Shown here one piece after another: positions 33,089 to 40,698 of a stretch of DNA of 40,710 nucleotides. A program made the position numbers and the translations under genes. Where the stretch lies: contig JALCRP010000018.1 in NCBI GenBank assembly GCA_022652735.1, positions 1 to 40,710 of the forward strand, written 5' to 3'. The notes below the pieces were generated by a model that worked only from the letters and a program-made list of their open reading frames with translations, searched no databases and had not been told where the DNA came from. This stretch comes from Faecalibacterium sp. (GTDB taxonomy: Bacteria; Bacillota; Clostridia; Oscillospirales; Ruminococcaceae). Every line of letters starts with the position of its first letter. Position 1 is the stretch's first letter.

Positions 33089-33205
33089 TTTTGCAAGCTG
33101 TTTCCAGCGGTTATACATTTATTCGGCATTTCTGTATTCTTCACATGTACATGTACTTCATTTCTCCAAATTGAGTATTTATGCAGGGTTTCCTTTTGCT
33201 TTTTC

Positions 33206-33234
33206 TTGCGGCGGGGCGATAAACCTGCTATCCT
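33206..33234 (+). promoter_or_regulatory. Promoter of the 5-formyltetrahydrofolate cyclo-ligase gene
   Basis: TTGCGG (33206-33211), a 17-base spacer ending in TGC (extended -10) and TATCCT (33229-33234). The predicted start is about 28 bases before the ATG. Confidence 0.7.
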
Positions 33235-33267
33235 GAAGATCAGCAAACGGAAAGAGAGGCAGAAAAC

Positions 33268-33876
33268 ATGGATTTAGAGGCCCGAAAAGCCGCCCAGCGG
33301 CGCGCCGGGAAAGCGGCGCGCCGTGCCCTGACGCCGCAGCAGCGGGCCACAGCCAGTGCTGTAATCTGTGCTGCGCTGGCCGAACAGCCTGCCTTTGTGT
33401 GCGCGGGCACCATTTTTGTCTACCGTGCCCTGCCCGAAGAAGCCGATTGTGCTGCACTTTGCCGCGCCGCGGCGGCGCGCGGCTGCCGCGTAGCCTACCC
33501 GTATTGCCCGCAGCCGGGGCGAATGGAAGCCTATCAGCCGATCATTTTGCCCGAACCGGAAAGTACGGCCGCCGGCACGGCTTGGCAGCCGGATTGCTAT
33601 GGTATTCTCTCCCCTGTGCCCGCGGTTTCCACGCCGATTTTGCCCGCCGAAATCGATCTTGTACTGGTGCCGCTGACGGCATTTGACGCGCAGGGCGGGC
33701 GCGTCGGCATGGGCGGCGGCCTGTACGACCGCTTTTTGCCCTTATGCCGCCACGCCGTAAAGATCGGCGTTGCCTTCGACATGCAGAAAGTGCCTTTGGC
33801 TGCCTGCGGCCCGTGGGATGCCCCGCTCGACATGGTTGTTACCGAAGCTGCGATTTACCGGGCCGCAGGCCGCTAA
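33268..33876 (+). CDS. 5-formyltetrahydrofolate cyclo-ligase
   Basis: This ATP-dependent cytoplasmic enzyme converts 5-formyltetrahydrofolate to 5,10-methenyltetrahydrofolate, returning the storage form to one-carbon metabolism. The protein has 202 residues. A basic N-terminal helix (ARKAAQRRAGKAARR) is followed by FVYRALPEEAD, and then the family signature GGRVGMGGGLYDRFL near residue 146, which binds ATP and folate. The ATG at 33268 has GAGAGG nine bases upstream. It is monocistronic, convergent with cobO, and ends in a shared terminator. Confidence 0.93.
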   Translation: MDLEARKAAQRRAGKAARRALTPQQRATASAVICAALAEQPAFVCAGTIFVYRALPEEADCAALCRAAAARGCRVAYPYCPQPGRMEAYQPIILPEPESTAAGTAWQPDCYGILSPVPAVSTPILPAEIDLVLVPLTAFDAQGGRVGMGGGLYDRFLPLCRHAVKIGVAFDMQKVPLAACGPWDAPLDMVVTEAAIYRAAGR

Positions 33877-33916
33877 GTCCACTGTATTTTCGGCGCTGAC
33901 GCCCGCTTTTCCGCAT

Positions 33917-33967
33917 AAAAAACGCCCCGTGCGGCGGCTTTTGCTGCTGCATCGGGGCATTTCTTTA
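33917..33967. terminator. Bidirectional terminator between the cyclo-ligase and cobO
   Basis: A fifteen-base-pair stem (33924-33938 with 33943-33958, one bulged T) with a TTTT loop. On the minus strand it is followed by GTTTTTT, serving cobO; on the plus strand by ATTTCTTT, serving the cyclo-ligase gene. Confidence 0.88.
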
Positions 33968-34035
33968 TCCCGTATTACGGTTTTTCGGCGCACGCCGAAA
34001 GGCCGCGCCGTCTGCCGCATTTTGCGGCCATACGC

Positions 34036-34548
34036 TTAAAACTCCACGCCTTCGCGCGCCGAGGTTCCCTTATCATAAGGATGCCGGCGGCAGCACATTT
34101 CTGTGCTGTAATCGGCCCGTGCCAGCATCCAATCGGCCGGGGTGCGTCCCGTCAGCACAAGCTCCTGCCGGGGCGGTTTTTCCAGCACGGCCTTTTGCAG
34201 CAGCGCGCGGTCGACCATATCCAGCTGCCACGCGGCGCAGGCCTCGTCCAAAAGCAAAAGATCCGCCGGGGCCGCCATCGCCGCGCAAAGATTTTCCGTC
34301 TGTTCCTGCCGGGCGGCGGCCTTTTCCGCTTCGCTCATCTGAAAAACAAATTTTTGCCCGGGCCGGCTGCGGATTACCACAGCGCCCAGCTTTTCTAAAA
34401 GCGGAACTTCCCCCGACGGAGAGCCTTTCAAAAATTGCAGGATTACCACGCGCTGCCCGTGGCCCAGCGCGCGCAGCGCAAGGCCCATCGCCGCAGTCGT
34501 TTTCCCTTTTCCGTCGCCCCAATATAAATGTACCATTCCGTTTTCCAT
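34036..34548 (-). CDS. cobO: Cob(I)yrinic acid a,c-diamide / cob(I)alamin adenosyltransferase
   Basis: The enzyme attaches the adenosyl group of ATP to the cobalt of corrinoids, a step in B12 biosynthesis or salvage (CobA/CobO/BtuR family). The protein has 170 residues from the chosen start. The N-terminal P-loop GDGKGKTTAA (11-20) is followed by LRALGHGQRVVILQFLKG and Walker-B-like LLLLDEACAAW. The ending ELVLTGRTPADWMLARADYSTEM fits the family. The start is either ATG 34548 (distant AAGGA) or ATG 34536. No other cobalamin genes are present, so salvage is likely. It may be co-transcribed with the small lipoprotein upstream. Confidence 0.9.
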   Translation of the reverse strand: MENGMVHLYWGDGKGKTTAAMGLALRALGHGQRVVILQFLKGSPSGEVPLLEKLGAVVIRSRPGQKFVFQMSEAEKAAARQEQTENLCAAMAAPADLLLLDEACAAWQLDMVDRALLQKAVLEKPPRQELVLTGRTPADWMLARADYSTEMCCRRHPYDKGTSAREGVEF

Positions 34549-34611
34549 TTTCCGCTTTTCCTTCCCGGCGATGTCAGGCAACGCCAAAGGCCGGCACGCC
34601 GCGTAGGCGTT

Positions 34612-34977
34612 TTAGATCGTTTGCCATGTATCATTGGCAATATCGTATGTAAAATACGTTTTGCCGTCCAACGATACGGCATAAATGCCCAACAGCCGCT
34701 CGGCAATCACGCCGTTTATAGAAGAATCGGCAAAGCGAAGCTCCACTTGATAGCAAGTGGTATCCTGCACCGCGCGCTGCGCGGCATCTTTCATGTTCCA
34801 TTCCAGCGGCGCGGCGTTATCCAGCTTCATGCCCTCATCCATTACCCCGGCAGAAACCAGATGCGCCGTCAGCGCGGCCACGGCGGCAGATTCGTCAAGC
34901 GTTTTGCTCTTACCGCACCCGGCAAAAAGCAGTGCTGTGCAGGCGAGGGCAAGCAGGCAGGCAAGCATTCTTTTCAT
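34612..34977 (-). CDS. Small lipoprotein of unknown function
   Basis: A 121-residue predicted lipoprotein with lipobox FAGC after a hydrophobic signal. The mature part has about 100 residues, including ALTAHLVSAGVM and a C-terminal DGKTYFTYDIANDTW, which suggests a small alpha/beta domain. I recognise no family. The ATG at 34977 has ACGGAG six bases upstream; the open frame extends 89 codons further without a signal sequence, so the shorter start is chosen. cobO follows 63 bases downstream. The divergent KdpD-like gene starts 255 bases away; this gap holds the latter's promoter and little else. Confidence 0.75.
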   Translation of the reverse strand: MKRMLACLLALACTALLFAGCGKSKTLDESAAVAALTAHLVSAGVMDEGMKLDNAAPLEWNMKDAAQRAVQDTTCYQVELRFADSSINGVIAERLLGIYAVSLDGKTYFTYDIANDTWQTI

Positions 34978-35192
34978 GATTTTCTCCGTTCTCTTTATCA
35001 GAAATGGCGGGCTTTGCCTATCATACGAACCGGGCAGGGGGATTATTTCAGGCACCCGGCAAAAAGTGAAGATTTTTTGCCTTTCTGCGTCTTTTCTCGC
35101 TTTGTGGCAGAATACACCATCTCTGCGCGAGCAAGCGAAAAACAGTTGTGGTTTTTGGGCCGGCCTTTGGCGCATACATTTTTTTCGTTTCG

Positions 35193-35201
35193 TGCTATAC
35201 T
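35193..35201 (+). promoter_or_regulatory. Extended -10 promoter of the KdpDE-like operon
   Basis: TGCTATACT lies 31 bases before the kinase ATG. The -35 region (CATACA at 35173-35178, 17-base spacer) is weak, typical of an extended -10 promoter. Confidence 0.6.
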
Positions 35202-35232
35202 GAAAACCAAAGCCACAAAAGGAGGGCGCATT

Positions 35233-36780
35233 ATGCCAAATCACACCCTTGCCCCGGGCCGCTTTTCTCTGCCGGCGCTGCTGCGGCAGCTGGCGCTGGC
35301 GTTTTCCTTGGCCGCGTTTGCCACGGTGATCGGCTTTTTGTTTTTACGGGCCGGTTTCCCTGAAACAAATATCGTGCTGATCTATCTCTTTATGGTGGTC
35401 GCCTGTTCCTATTTTGCCAACGGAAAGCTGGCCGGCGTAAGCTGCTCAGTGCTGGGTACGCTGGCCTTCAACTATTTTTTTACCGAGCCGATTTATTCCT
35501 TAAAGGTATACGATCCGAGCTACCTTATCACCTTTTTTATCATGACAGTCGTTGCCGTAATTACCACGGCGTTGACGGTATCCATGAAGAACAGCGCACA
35601 GGCCGCCCGCGAAAAAGAGCAGGAGGCTACCGCTTTGTATCAGCTGGCGAACCGCCTTTCCGACGCTTCGTCCATGTCTTCCATCGCCGAAATAGCCGCT
35701 TCGAGCGTGAGCGGAAGCTTTTTTTGCCGGGTGGGCTGCCTTTGCTTTGGCGAGGGCGGCGCGCCGGAGGCTTCTTTTTGCCAGCAGGCAGCCGATGGGC
35801 GGATGGTGCGGCGGAAAATAGGCCCCGCCGAGGATTTGGTGGCTTCGCTCAAAAATTTACGCACAGCCAGCGCCGTAAACGGCGAATTCTGGGATTATCC
35901 CATCTACGGCGGCAGTGTGCTGCTGGCGGCGCTGCGTATTCCTGCCGAAGAAGCGCAGCGCTTTACACAAAACCAAACACAGCTGCTGCACACAATGCTC
36001 GAAAATATTGCCCTCGCAATGGATCGCTGCCGCGCCACGATGCAGCAACTGCGCAGCCATGAGGAGGCAGAGCAGGAGCGCTACCGTGCCAACCTTCTGC
36101 GCGCCATCTCCCATGATCTGCGTACGCCGCTGACAGGCATCATCGGCACGGCCGAGATGCTCGAATCCATGCTGAAAGGCCGGCCGGAAGAATACGCGCT
36201 TTCACAGGACATTTATCAGGATGCAACATGGCTGCATTCCATGATGGAGAACATTCTGAGCCTGACACGCCTGCAGGATGGGCATCTGGCGCTGAAGAAA
36301 CAGCCCGAAGCAGTAGAAGAGATTATCGGCGGCGCGCTGGCGCAAATGGAAAAGCGCGCGCCCGATTACGACATTCAAGTACATATCCCAGAGGAACTTT
36401 TGCTGGTTCCGATGGATGCGCGCCTTATCGAGCAGGTGCTGCTGAATCTGCTGGACAATGCCGCCAAGCATACGCCGCCCCACGGGGAGATTGTACTTTC
36501 CGTGCAAACGGGCAGCGATAAAAAGCTGGCTGTATTCACGGTGGAGGATTCCGGTTCCGGCATCCCGCCCGATGATCTGCCCGTAATCTTTCAGCCATTT
36601 TATACTTCGCGCGGGAACCTGCCGGATGCGCGCCGCGGCAACGGCCTTGGCCTTGCGATCTGCGACGCCGTGGTAAAGGCACACGGCGGCACGATTTCCG
36701 CCGCCAATCGCGCCGACCGCACGGGCGCCTGCTTTACGTTTACCCTGCCGATGGAGGAAACCAGCCGTGGAAAACAGTAA
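35233..36780 (+). CDS. kdpD: KdpD-like sensor histidine kinase lacking the N-terminal KdpD domain
   Basis: A 515-residue membrane sensor kinase equivalent to the C-terminal half of KdpD. Residues 20-118 form the DUF4118 four-helix membrane domain. A GAF-like domain follows (about 135-265), then HisKA with His294 in ISHDLRTPLTG, N box LLDNAAKHTP, and G boxes DSGSGIPPDD and GNGLGLAI. Canonical KdpD has an extra ~380-residue N-terminal kinase-like and USP domain, which is absent; the ATG at 35233 has GGAGGG at six bases and sits behind a promoter, so this is the native start. The gene overlaps kdpE by 14 bases. In E. coli the system senses potassium limitation; here the ligand is unproven. Confidence 0.9.
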   Translation: MPNHTLAPGRFSLPALLRQLALAFSLAAFATVIGFLFLRAGFPETNIVLIYLFMVVACSYFANGKLAGVSCSVLGTLAFNYFFTEPIYSLKVYDPSYLITFFIMTVVAVITTALTVSMKNSAQAAREKEQEATALYQLANRLSDASSMSSIAEIAASSVSGSFFCRVGCLCFGEGGAPEASFCQQAADGRMVRRKIGPAEDLVASLKNLRTASAVNGEFWDYPIYGGSVLLAALRIPAEEAQRFTQNQTQLLHTMLENIALAMDRCRATMQQLRSHEEAEQERYRANLLRAISHDLRTPLTGIIGTAEMLESMLKGRPEEYALSQDIYQDATWLHSMMENILSLTRLQDGHLALKKQPEAVEEIIGGALAQMEKRAPDYDIQVHIPEELLLVPMDARLIEQVLLNLLDNAAKHTPPHGEIVLSVQTGSDKKLAVFTVEDSGSGIPPDDLPVIFQPFYTSRGNLPDARRGNGLGLAICDAVVKAHGGTISAANRADRTGACFTFTLPMEETSRGKQ

Positions 36781-37468
36781 AATTCAGATTTTGGTCGTCG
36801 AGGACGACCCGCAGATTCGCAATTACATGCTGTACGCGCTAAAAAATGAAGGCTATGGCTGCGAATATGCCGGCAACGCACAAAACGCGATGCAGGCCGT
36901 CGTAGAGGGAAACTTTGATCTCATGCTGCTGGATCTCGGCCTGCCGGATTACGACGGCATGGAAGTAATCCGCAAGCTGCGCAGCTTTTCCGAAATGCCG
37001 GTGATCGTAGTTTCCGCGCGCGATCAGGATAAGGAGAAAGCCGCCGCGCTGGATGCCGGGGCGGATGATTACCTCACCAAGCCTTTTTCCTCGACGGAGC
37101 TGCTGGCGCGCATCCGCGTTTCGCTGCGGCATCTGTTCCGTATCCACAGCAGCGAAGAAAAAAGCACGTTAAACGCCGTGGGCGGCCTTATGCTGGATGC
37201 CGGGCGTCATCTTGCCCTGCTTGACGGCGCTGAAGTGCACCTGACGCCGCTGGAATACAAAATGCTGACGGTTCTGTTCCAAAACGCGGGCAAGGTGCTT
37301 ACCTCGAGCTATCTGCTCAAAAAAGTTTGGAGCACCGATTTTACGGGCGATACACAAGCGCTGCGCGCGCTGATGGCTTCCCTGCGGCGAAAACTGGAAA
37401 AGAACCCGGCCAAGCCGCGTTATATCCTGACAGAAATCGGCGTAGGCTACCGCCTTGCCGACGAATAA
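36767..37468 (+). CDS. kdpE: KdpE-like OmpR-family response regulator
   Basis: A 233-residue response regulator. The receiver has E12-D13-D14, phosphoacceptor Asp56 in LLDLGLPDYDG, SAR and the conserved lysine in YLTKPFS. The C-terminal winged helix (about 135-230) has LTPLEYKML, a DNA-recognition helix near VWSTDFTGDTQALRALMASLRRKLE, and a final GVGYRLAD, the KdpE/OmpR signature. OmpR-family regulators bind tandem direct repeats about 11 bases apart, which is exactly what lies downstream at 37515-37563. The GTG at 36767 has GGAGG nine bases upstream, inside the kinase gene. Confidence 0.93.
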   Translation: MENSKIQILVVEDDPQIRNYMLYALKNEGYGCEYAGNAQNAMQAVVEGNFDLMLLDLGLPDYDGMEVIRKLRSFSEMPVIVVSARDQDKEKAAALDAGADDYLTKPFSSTELLARIRVSLRHLFRIHSSEEKSTLNAVGGLMLDAGRHLALLDGAEVHLTPLEYKMLTVLFQNAGKVLTSSYLLKKVWSTDFTGDTQALRALMASLRRKLEKNPAKPRYILTEIGVGYRLADE

Positions 37469-37484
37469 TGCATTTTTCCGGCTC

Positions 37485-37514
37485 GCCGGCTGCGTAAAGC
37501 AGCCGGCTTTTTTT
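37485..37514 (+). terminator. Strong Rho-independent terminator after kdpE
   Basis: A perfect nine-base-pair GC-rich stem (37485-37493 with 37499-37507), a five-base loop and seven T. It separates kdpDE from the Trk operon. Confidence 0.95.
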
Positions 37515-37563
37515 CTCACAGCTTTCTCACAGGCTCTTTCACAATCCTCACACTGCCTTCACA
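37515..37563 (+). promoter_or_regulatory. Five-fold [CT]TCACA direct-repeat array (predicted regulator site)
   Basis: CTCACA/TTCACA hexamers start at 37515, 37526, 37538, 37547 and 37558, i.e. spaced 11, 12, 9 and 11 bases. This resembles the tandem TTAACA-type boxes bound by PhoP/OmpR-family regulators. It lies directly upstream of the TPR-TrkA-TrkA-TrkH operon and directly downstream of the KdpE gene and its terminator. The array spans roughly -71 to -23 if 37574-37579 is the -10. Confidence 0.7.
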
Positions 37564-37573
37564 GCGCGCGCAG

Positions 37574-37579
37574 TATGCT
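37574..37579 (+). promoter_or_regulatory. -10 box of the Trk operon
   Basis: TATGCT lies 25 bases before the ATG at 37604. No consensus -35 is found; the repeat array occupies the place, which is typical of activator-dependent promoters. Confidence 0.5.
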
Positions 37580-37603
37580 GATGTCAGAAAGAGAGGGTTT
37601 TGT

Positions 37604-37990
37604 ATGGAAAAGAAAATTTCAGACGGTACGGGCGAGCCGCTTGAGCTTTGTGTGCAGGCTAAGCAGCTGCTTAACGCCGGGCACTACGAGGCTTGCCTCA
37701 CGCTGGCCGCGCAGGAAATGGAAAAGCACCCAAGCTCTGCGATACCGCACAATATATACGGCGTCGCCAAAGGCGCGCAGGGCGACACAGCTGAGGCCCT
37801 GCGCCATTTCCGCGCTGCATGGGCGCTTGACCCTACTTATTTGCCCGCGCGCTGCAATCTGGATTACTGCGGTTCTTTATTTTTTGGGCAGCACTATGTT
37901 CTGGAGGAAGCCGAATGCCATATCTGCCTGAAAAGCGGTGCCACGATTACGCACGATTCGTATGGCATCCAACATGTAGAAGGAGAATGA
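37604..37990 (+). CDS. TPR protein with a C-terminal Cys/His cluster, first gene of the Trk operon
   Basis: A 128-residue soluble protein with two tetratricopeptide-like units (about 13-46 and 47-80, the second containing NIYGVAKGAQGDTAEALRHFRA shortened here to its key helix). The C-terminal 45 residues carry C84, C89, H97, C105, H106 and C108, a cluster that could bind a metal. I recognise no named family. TPR units usually mediate protein contacts. The ATG at 37604 has GAGGG six bases upstream. The gene ends seven bases before trkA and shares its promoter, so it probably helps assemble or regulate the potassium transporter. Confidence 0.78.
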   Translation: MEKKISDGTGEPLELCVQAKQLLNAGHYEACLTLAAQEMEKHPSSAIPHNIYGVAKGAQGDTAEALRHFRAAWALDPTYLPARCNLDYCGSLFFGQHYVLEEAECHICLKSGATITHDSYGIQHVEGE

Positions 37991-37997
37991 ACACGCT

Positions 37998-38441
37998 ATG
38001 ATAATCCAACATAAACAACCCGAAAAGCACTACATCATTATTATTGGCTGCGGCCGATTGGGCGCAGGGCTGGCCAACGCCGCCGCCACCAAGGATCAGG
38101 ATGTGCTGATTCTGGACAGCGCAGAGGAAGCTTTCCGCAAGCTGGATTCCTCTTATGGCGGCCTGACGATGACCGGCGACGCAACAGACCCGGACGTTCT
38201 GCGCGAGGCACAGATGGATCAGGCCGATGCCGTGATTGTCGTCACCAACAACGACAGTGTAAACATCACCGCAGCCCAGATGGCCAAAAAGCTGTTTGGC
38301 GCCGCGCATGTTATTGCCCGCCTGTACGACCCCGACTGCGCCTGCGTCTATGAGGAATTCGGCATTGAAACGATCTGCCCTGCCCAACTCAGCGAAGCGC
38401 AGATCTCGCAAATGCTGCAAAAAGGAGGCAGCGTCGCATGA
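37998..38441 (+). CDS. trkA: TrkA-N (RCK) domain protein, first copy
   Basis: A 147-residue cytoplasmic protein with a single Rossmann-type RCK domain that binds NAD(H) or ATP and gates TrkH. The nucleotide loop GCGRLG (17-22) and the acidic Asp40 at the end of the second strand (DVLILD) are intact. GDATDPDVL and VVTNND are standard family motifs. There is no C-terminal RCK_C domain, so it is a half-length TrkA. The ATG at 37998 is 12 bases after AAGGAG. Its stop overlaps the second trkA by four bases (ATGA). Confidence 0.9.
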   Translation: MIIQHKQPEKHYIIIIGCGRLGAGLANAAATKDQDVLILDSAEEAFRKLDSSYGGLTMTGDATDPDVLREAQMDQADAVIVVTNNDSVNITAAQMAKKLFGAAHVIARLYDPDCACVYEEFGIETICPAQLSEAQISQMLQKGGSVA

Positions 38442-39106
38442 AACAAAAGATTTTGCTTATCGGCGGTTTTTTGAAAACCACCTGCCTTGCCGCCTCTTTG
38501 CTCGAGCAGGGCTATCCCGTAACCGTCATCAACGAAAATGCTGCCAACTGCACACATTTTGCCGAGATGCGCGGCCTGACGGTAATCCACGGAAACGGCG
38601 CGCGCCCTTATGTTCTGGCCGATGCCGACGCCGAGAATATGGATATTGCCATCGCGTTGACCAACAGCGATTGTGACAACCTCGTCATCTGCGAGCTTTG
38701 CAAAAAGAAGTTTCGCATTTCCCGCACCGTTGCGCTGGTAAACGACCCGAAAAAGACCTCCTTTTTCTATGCAATGGGGATCAACTCCGTCGTATGCGCT
38801 ACCAACGCAATCACGGCGATTATCGAGCAACAAGCTCTGATGGATGAAATGACCACGCTGATCCCGATCGGCGAAGGGCATATCAATGTAGCCGAAGTTC
38901 CTATCCTGCCCGGTGCGCCTGCCGTAGAAAAGAAACTGTGGGAGCTGAATCTGCCGAAAGAAGTTATCATCGGATGCATCCTGCGTAACGATCACAGCAT
39001 GATCCCGCGCGGCGATACGCGGGTTTTGGCCGGCGACATGCTGGTTTTGATCTGCTCGGCGGCACAGCAGCTTCAGGCTGTGCACACGCTGACCGGGAGG
39101 GCTTGA
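38438..39106 (+). CDS. trkA: TrkA-like protein with degenerate RCK_N plus RCK_C, second copy
   Basis: A 222-residue regulator of the potassium channel-like TrkH. The RCK_N domain (1-135) is recognisable by GNGARPYVL and IALTNSDCDN. The nucleotide loop reads GGFLKT instead of GxGxxG, and the end of strand two is INEN instead of an acidic residue, so dinucleotide binding may be lost. Residues 140-220 form an RCK_C domain (LPKEVIIGCILRND...GDTRVLAGDMLVLI). Coupled by ATGA to the first copy, it suggests a heteromeric ring in which one subunit binds nucleotide and the other is structural or binds a different ligand. Confidence 0.88.
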   Translation: MKQKILLIGGFLKTTCLAASLLEQGYPVTVINENAANCTHFAEMRGLTVIHGNGARPYVLADADAENMDIAIALTNSDCDNLVICELCKKKFRISRTVALVNDPKKTSFFYAMGINSVVCATNAITAIIEQQALMDEMTTLIPIGEGHINVAEVPILPGAPAVEKKLWELNLPKEVIIGCILRNDHSMIPRGDTRVLAGDMLVLICSAAQQLQAVHTLTGRA

Positions 39107-39107
39107 T

Positions 39108-40613
39108 ATGGCCGAAAAGATACGTGCGGCCTGCATCCGCCGAGATGGCAGCGTATACGGCACACTGATGATGCTGATTGGGCTTTTGACGCTCGTGCCG
39201 CTGTGCATATGCCCGTTTTATCCACAGGATAGCCGCTATTTTTCCGCTTTTCTGGCGCCGGGCGGCCTTTCCGCTTTGGCAGGGCTGCTTTTGTGGTGGC
39301 TTGCCCCTCCGGCAAAGCTAGCGATCAGCCGCCAGGAAAATGCGGTTTTCAGCAGCTTGACCGTTTTGTTTGCATGGTTTTACGGCATCCTGATCGGTGC
39401 GCTGCCGTTTGTGCTGGGCGGGCAGCTGTCGCTTCTGGATGCGCTGTTTGAGGCCGTCAGCGGCTGGACGACAACGGGCCTTTCCGTCATGGACGTTTCC
39501 GTTACGCCGCACATTTACCTGTTTCACCGCAGCTTCATGCAGTTTTGCGGCGGGCTGGGCTTTGTGATGATGATGGTAATGCTGGTACAGAAAAAACAAT
39601 CGATGGAGCTGTTCAGCGCCGAGGGCCACCCCGACAAACTGATGCCGAACCTGCGCAAAACCGCGCAGGTGATTTTTAAGATGTACCTGATTTTTCTTAT
39701 TGTCGGCACGATCGCTTACGTGGCGGTGGGCATGCCGCTGTTCGATTCGATCAACCATACGATGTGCGCACTGTCCACCGGCGGCTTTTCCACGCGCCTC
39801 GGCAGTATCGGCGAATACAACAGCTTTGCCATTGAGCTGGTAACTGTTATCCTGATGCTGATCGGCACCACAAACTTTGCCGTTCTGCTGCTGGGCGCGC
39901 ACCGCCGCTGGAAGCAGTTCTTCCGCGTAAGCGAGGTTCGCTTCATGTTTTTGCTGCTGGCGATTTTTACGCCGATGCTGACGTTTGATTTGATGTCCGA
40001 AATGCACATGGGCGCCTTTGAAAGCCTGCGCCGCGCGCTGCTGGACGGCGTTTCGGCGCTTTCCACCACGGGTTATTCCTCGATGGCGTATGGCAAATGG
40101 CCCGCATTTTCGCTTGCCATCCTCATTTTAATGATGCTGATCGGCGGCGGTATCGGCTCGACGGCCGGCGGGCTAAAGCTGACGCGCGCCTACCTTTTGC
40201 TCCGCATGGCGGGCATCCATATCCGCAAGCGCCTTTCTTCGCCGCGGCGTGTCTGCGCGCCAAGCTACTATAAGGCGCAGGGCCCCGCCCCGATCGACAA
40301 TGCGCTGCTGGCCGATACAACCGGCTTTGCCTGCTGCTATTTCTTTCTATTTGTCGTCGGCAGCCTGCTTTTGACGCTGGCCGCGCACTGCAGCCTCACC
40401 GAAGCTATGTTTGAGTTTTCCTCTGCGCTGGGCACAGTCGGGCTTTCGATCGGGCTGACGGCGCCGGGCACTTCCGGCGCTGTCCTGTTGATTGAAATGG
40501 CCGGCATGCTGCTTGGCCGATTGGAGATTTTCCCGATCGTCGCCGGTATCTATGCCCTGCCGCGGTTTGTGTTCCGCAAAAACAAATGGCTCTTCGGTAG
40601 AATGTGTGGGTAA
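39108..40613 (+). CDS. trkH: TrkH potassium-uptake channel subunit
   Basis: A 501-residue membrane protein built of four M-P-M repeats forming one potassium pathway. All four selectivity-filter glycines are present: SGWTTTGLS (about 118-126), CALSTGGFST, SALSTTGYSS and SALGTVGLSIG. The region GGGIGSTAGGLKLTR matches the family loop that gates the pore. It is the last gene of the operon, one base after the second trkA stop, and its ATG has GGGAGGG at six bases. TrkH alone needs the RCK proteins to be regulated. Confidence 0.96.
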   Translation: MAEKIRAACIRRDGSVYGTLMMLIGLLTLVPLCICPFYPQDSRYFSAFLAPGGLSALAGLLLWWLAPPAKLAISRQENAVFSSLTVLFAWFYGILIGALPFVLGGQLSLLDALFEAVSGWTTTGLSVMDVSVTPHIYLFHRSFMQFCGGLGFVMMMVMLVQKKQSMELFSAEGHPDKLMPNLRKTAQVIFKMYLIFLIVGTIAYVAVGMPLFDSINHTMCALSTGGFSTRLGSIGEYNSFAIELVTVILMLIGTTNFAVLLLGAHRRWKQFFRVSEVRFMFLLLAIFTPMLTFDLMSEMHMGAFESLRRALLDGVSALSTTGYSSMAYGKWPAFSLAILILMMLIGGGIGSTAGGLKLTRAYLLLRMAGIHIRKRLSSPRRVCAPSYYKAQGPAPIDNALLADTTGFACCYFFLFVVGSLLLTLAAHCSLTEAMFEFSSALGTVGLSIGLTAPGTSGAVLLIEMAGMLLGRLEIFPIVAGIYALPRFVFRKNKWLFGRMCG

Positions 40614-40698
40614 TAAAAAGTGAATAAGGCCTTGCGTAACAGGGATTCTGCTATGATTCTTAATGTCACAAAAGAAATCAGGAAAGCAGGGTCACAAG
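40614..40698. other. Intergenic region after trkH
   Basis: TGCTATGAT at 40649-40657 could be an extended -10 for a gene to the right. No terminator for trkH was found. Two TCACA motifs occur at 40666 and 40692, but 26 bases apart, so not an array like that at 37515. Confidence 0.4.

Noticed and set aside
34978-35244. N-terminal extension of the small lipoprotein
   Set aside because: The extra 89 codons have no signal sequence and overlap the divergent kinase promoter; the ATG at 34977 has a good ribosome site and starts a lipoprotein signal.
37515-37563. TCACA repeats as a CRISPR or satellite array
   Set aside because: Repeats are only six bases with irregular 3-6 base spacers, which fits regulator half-sites, not CRISPR.
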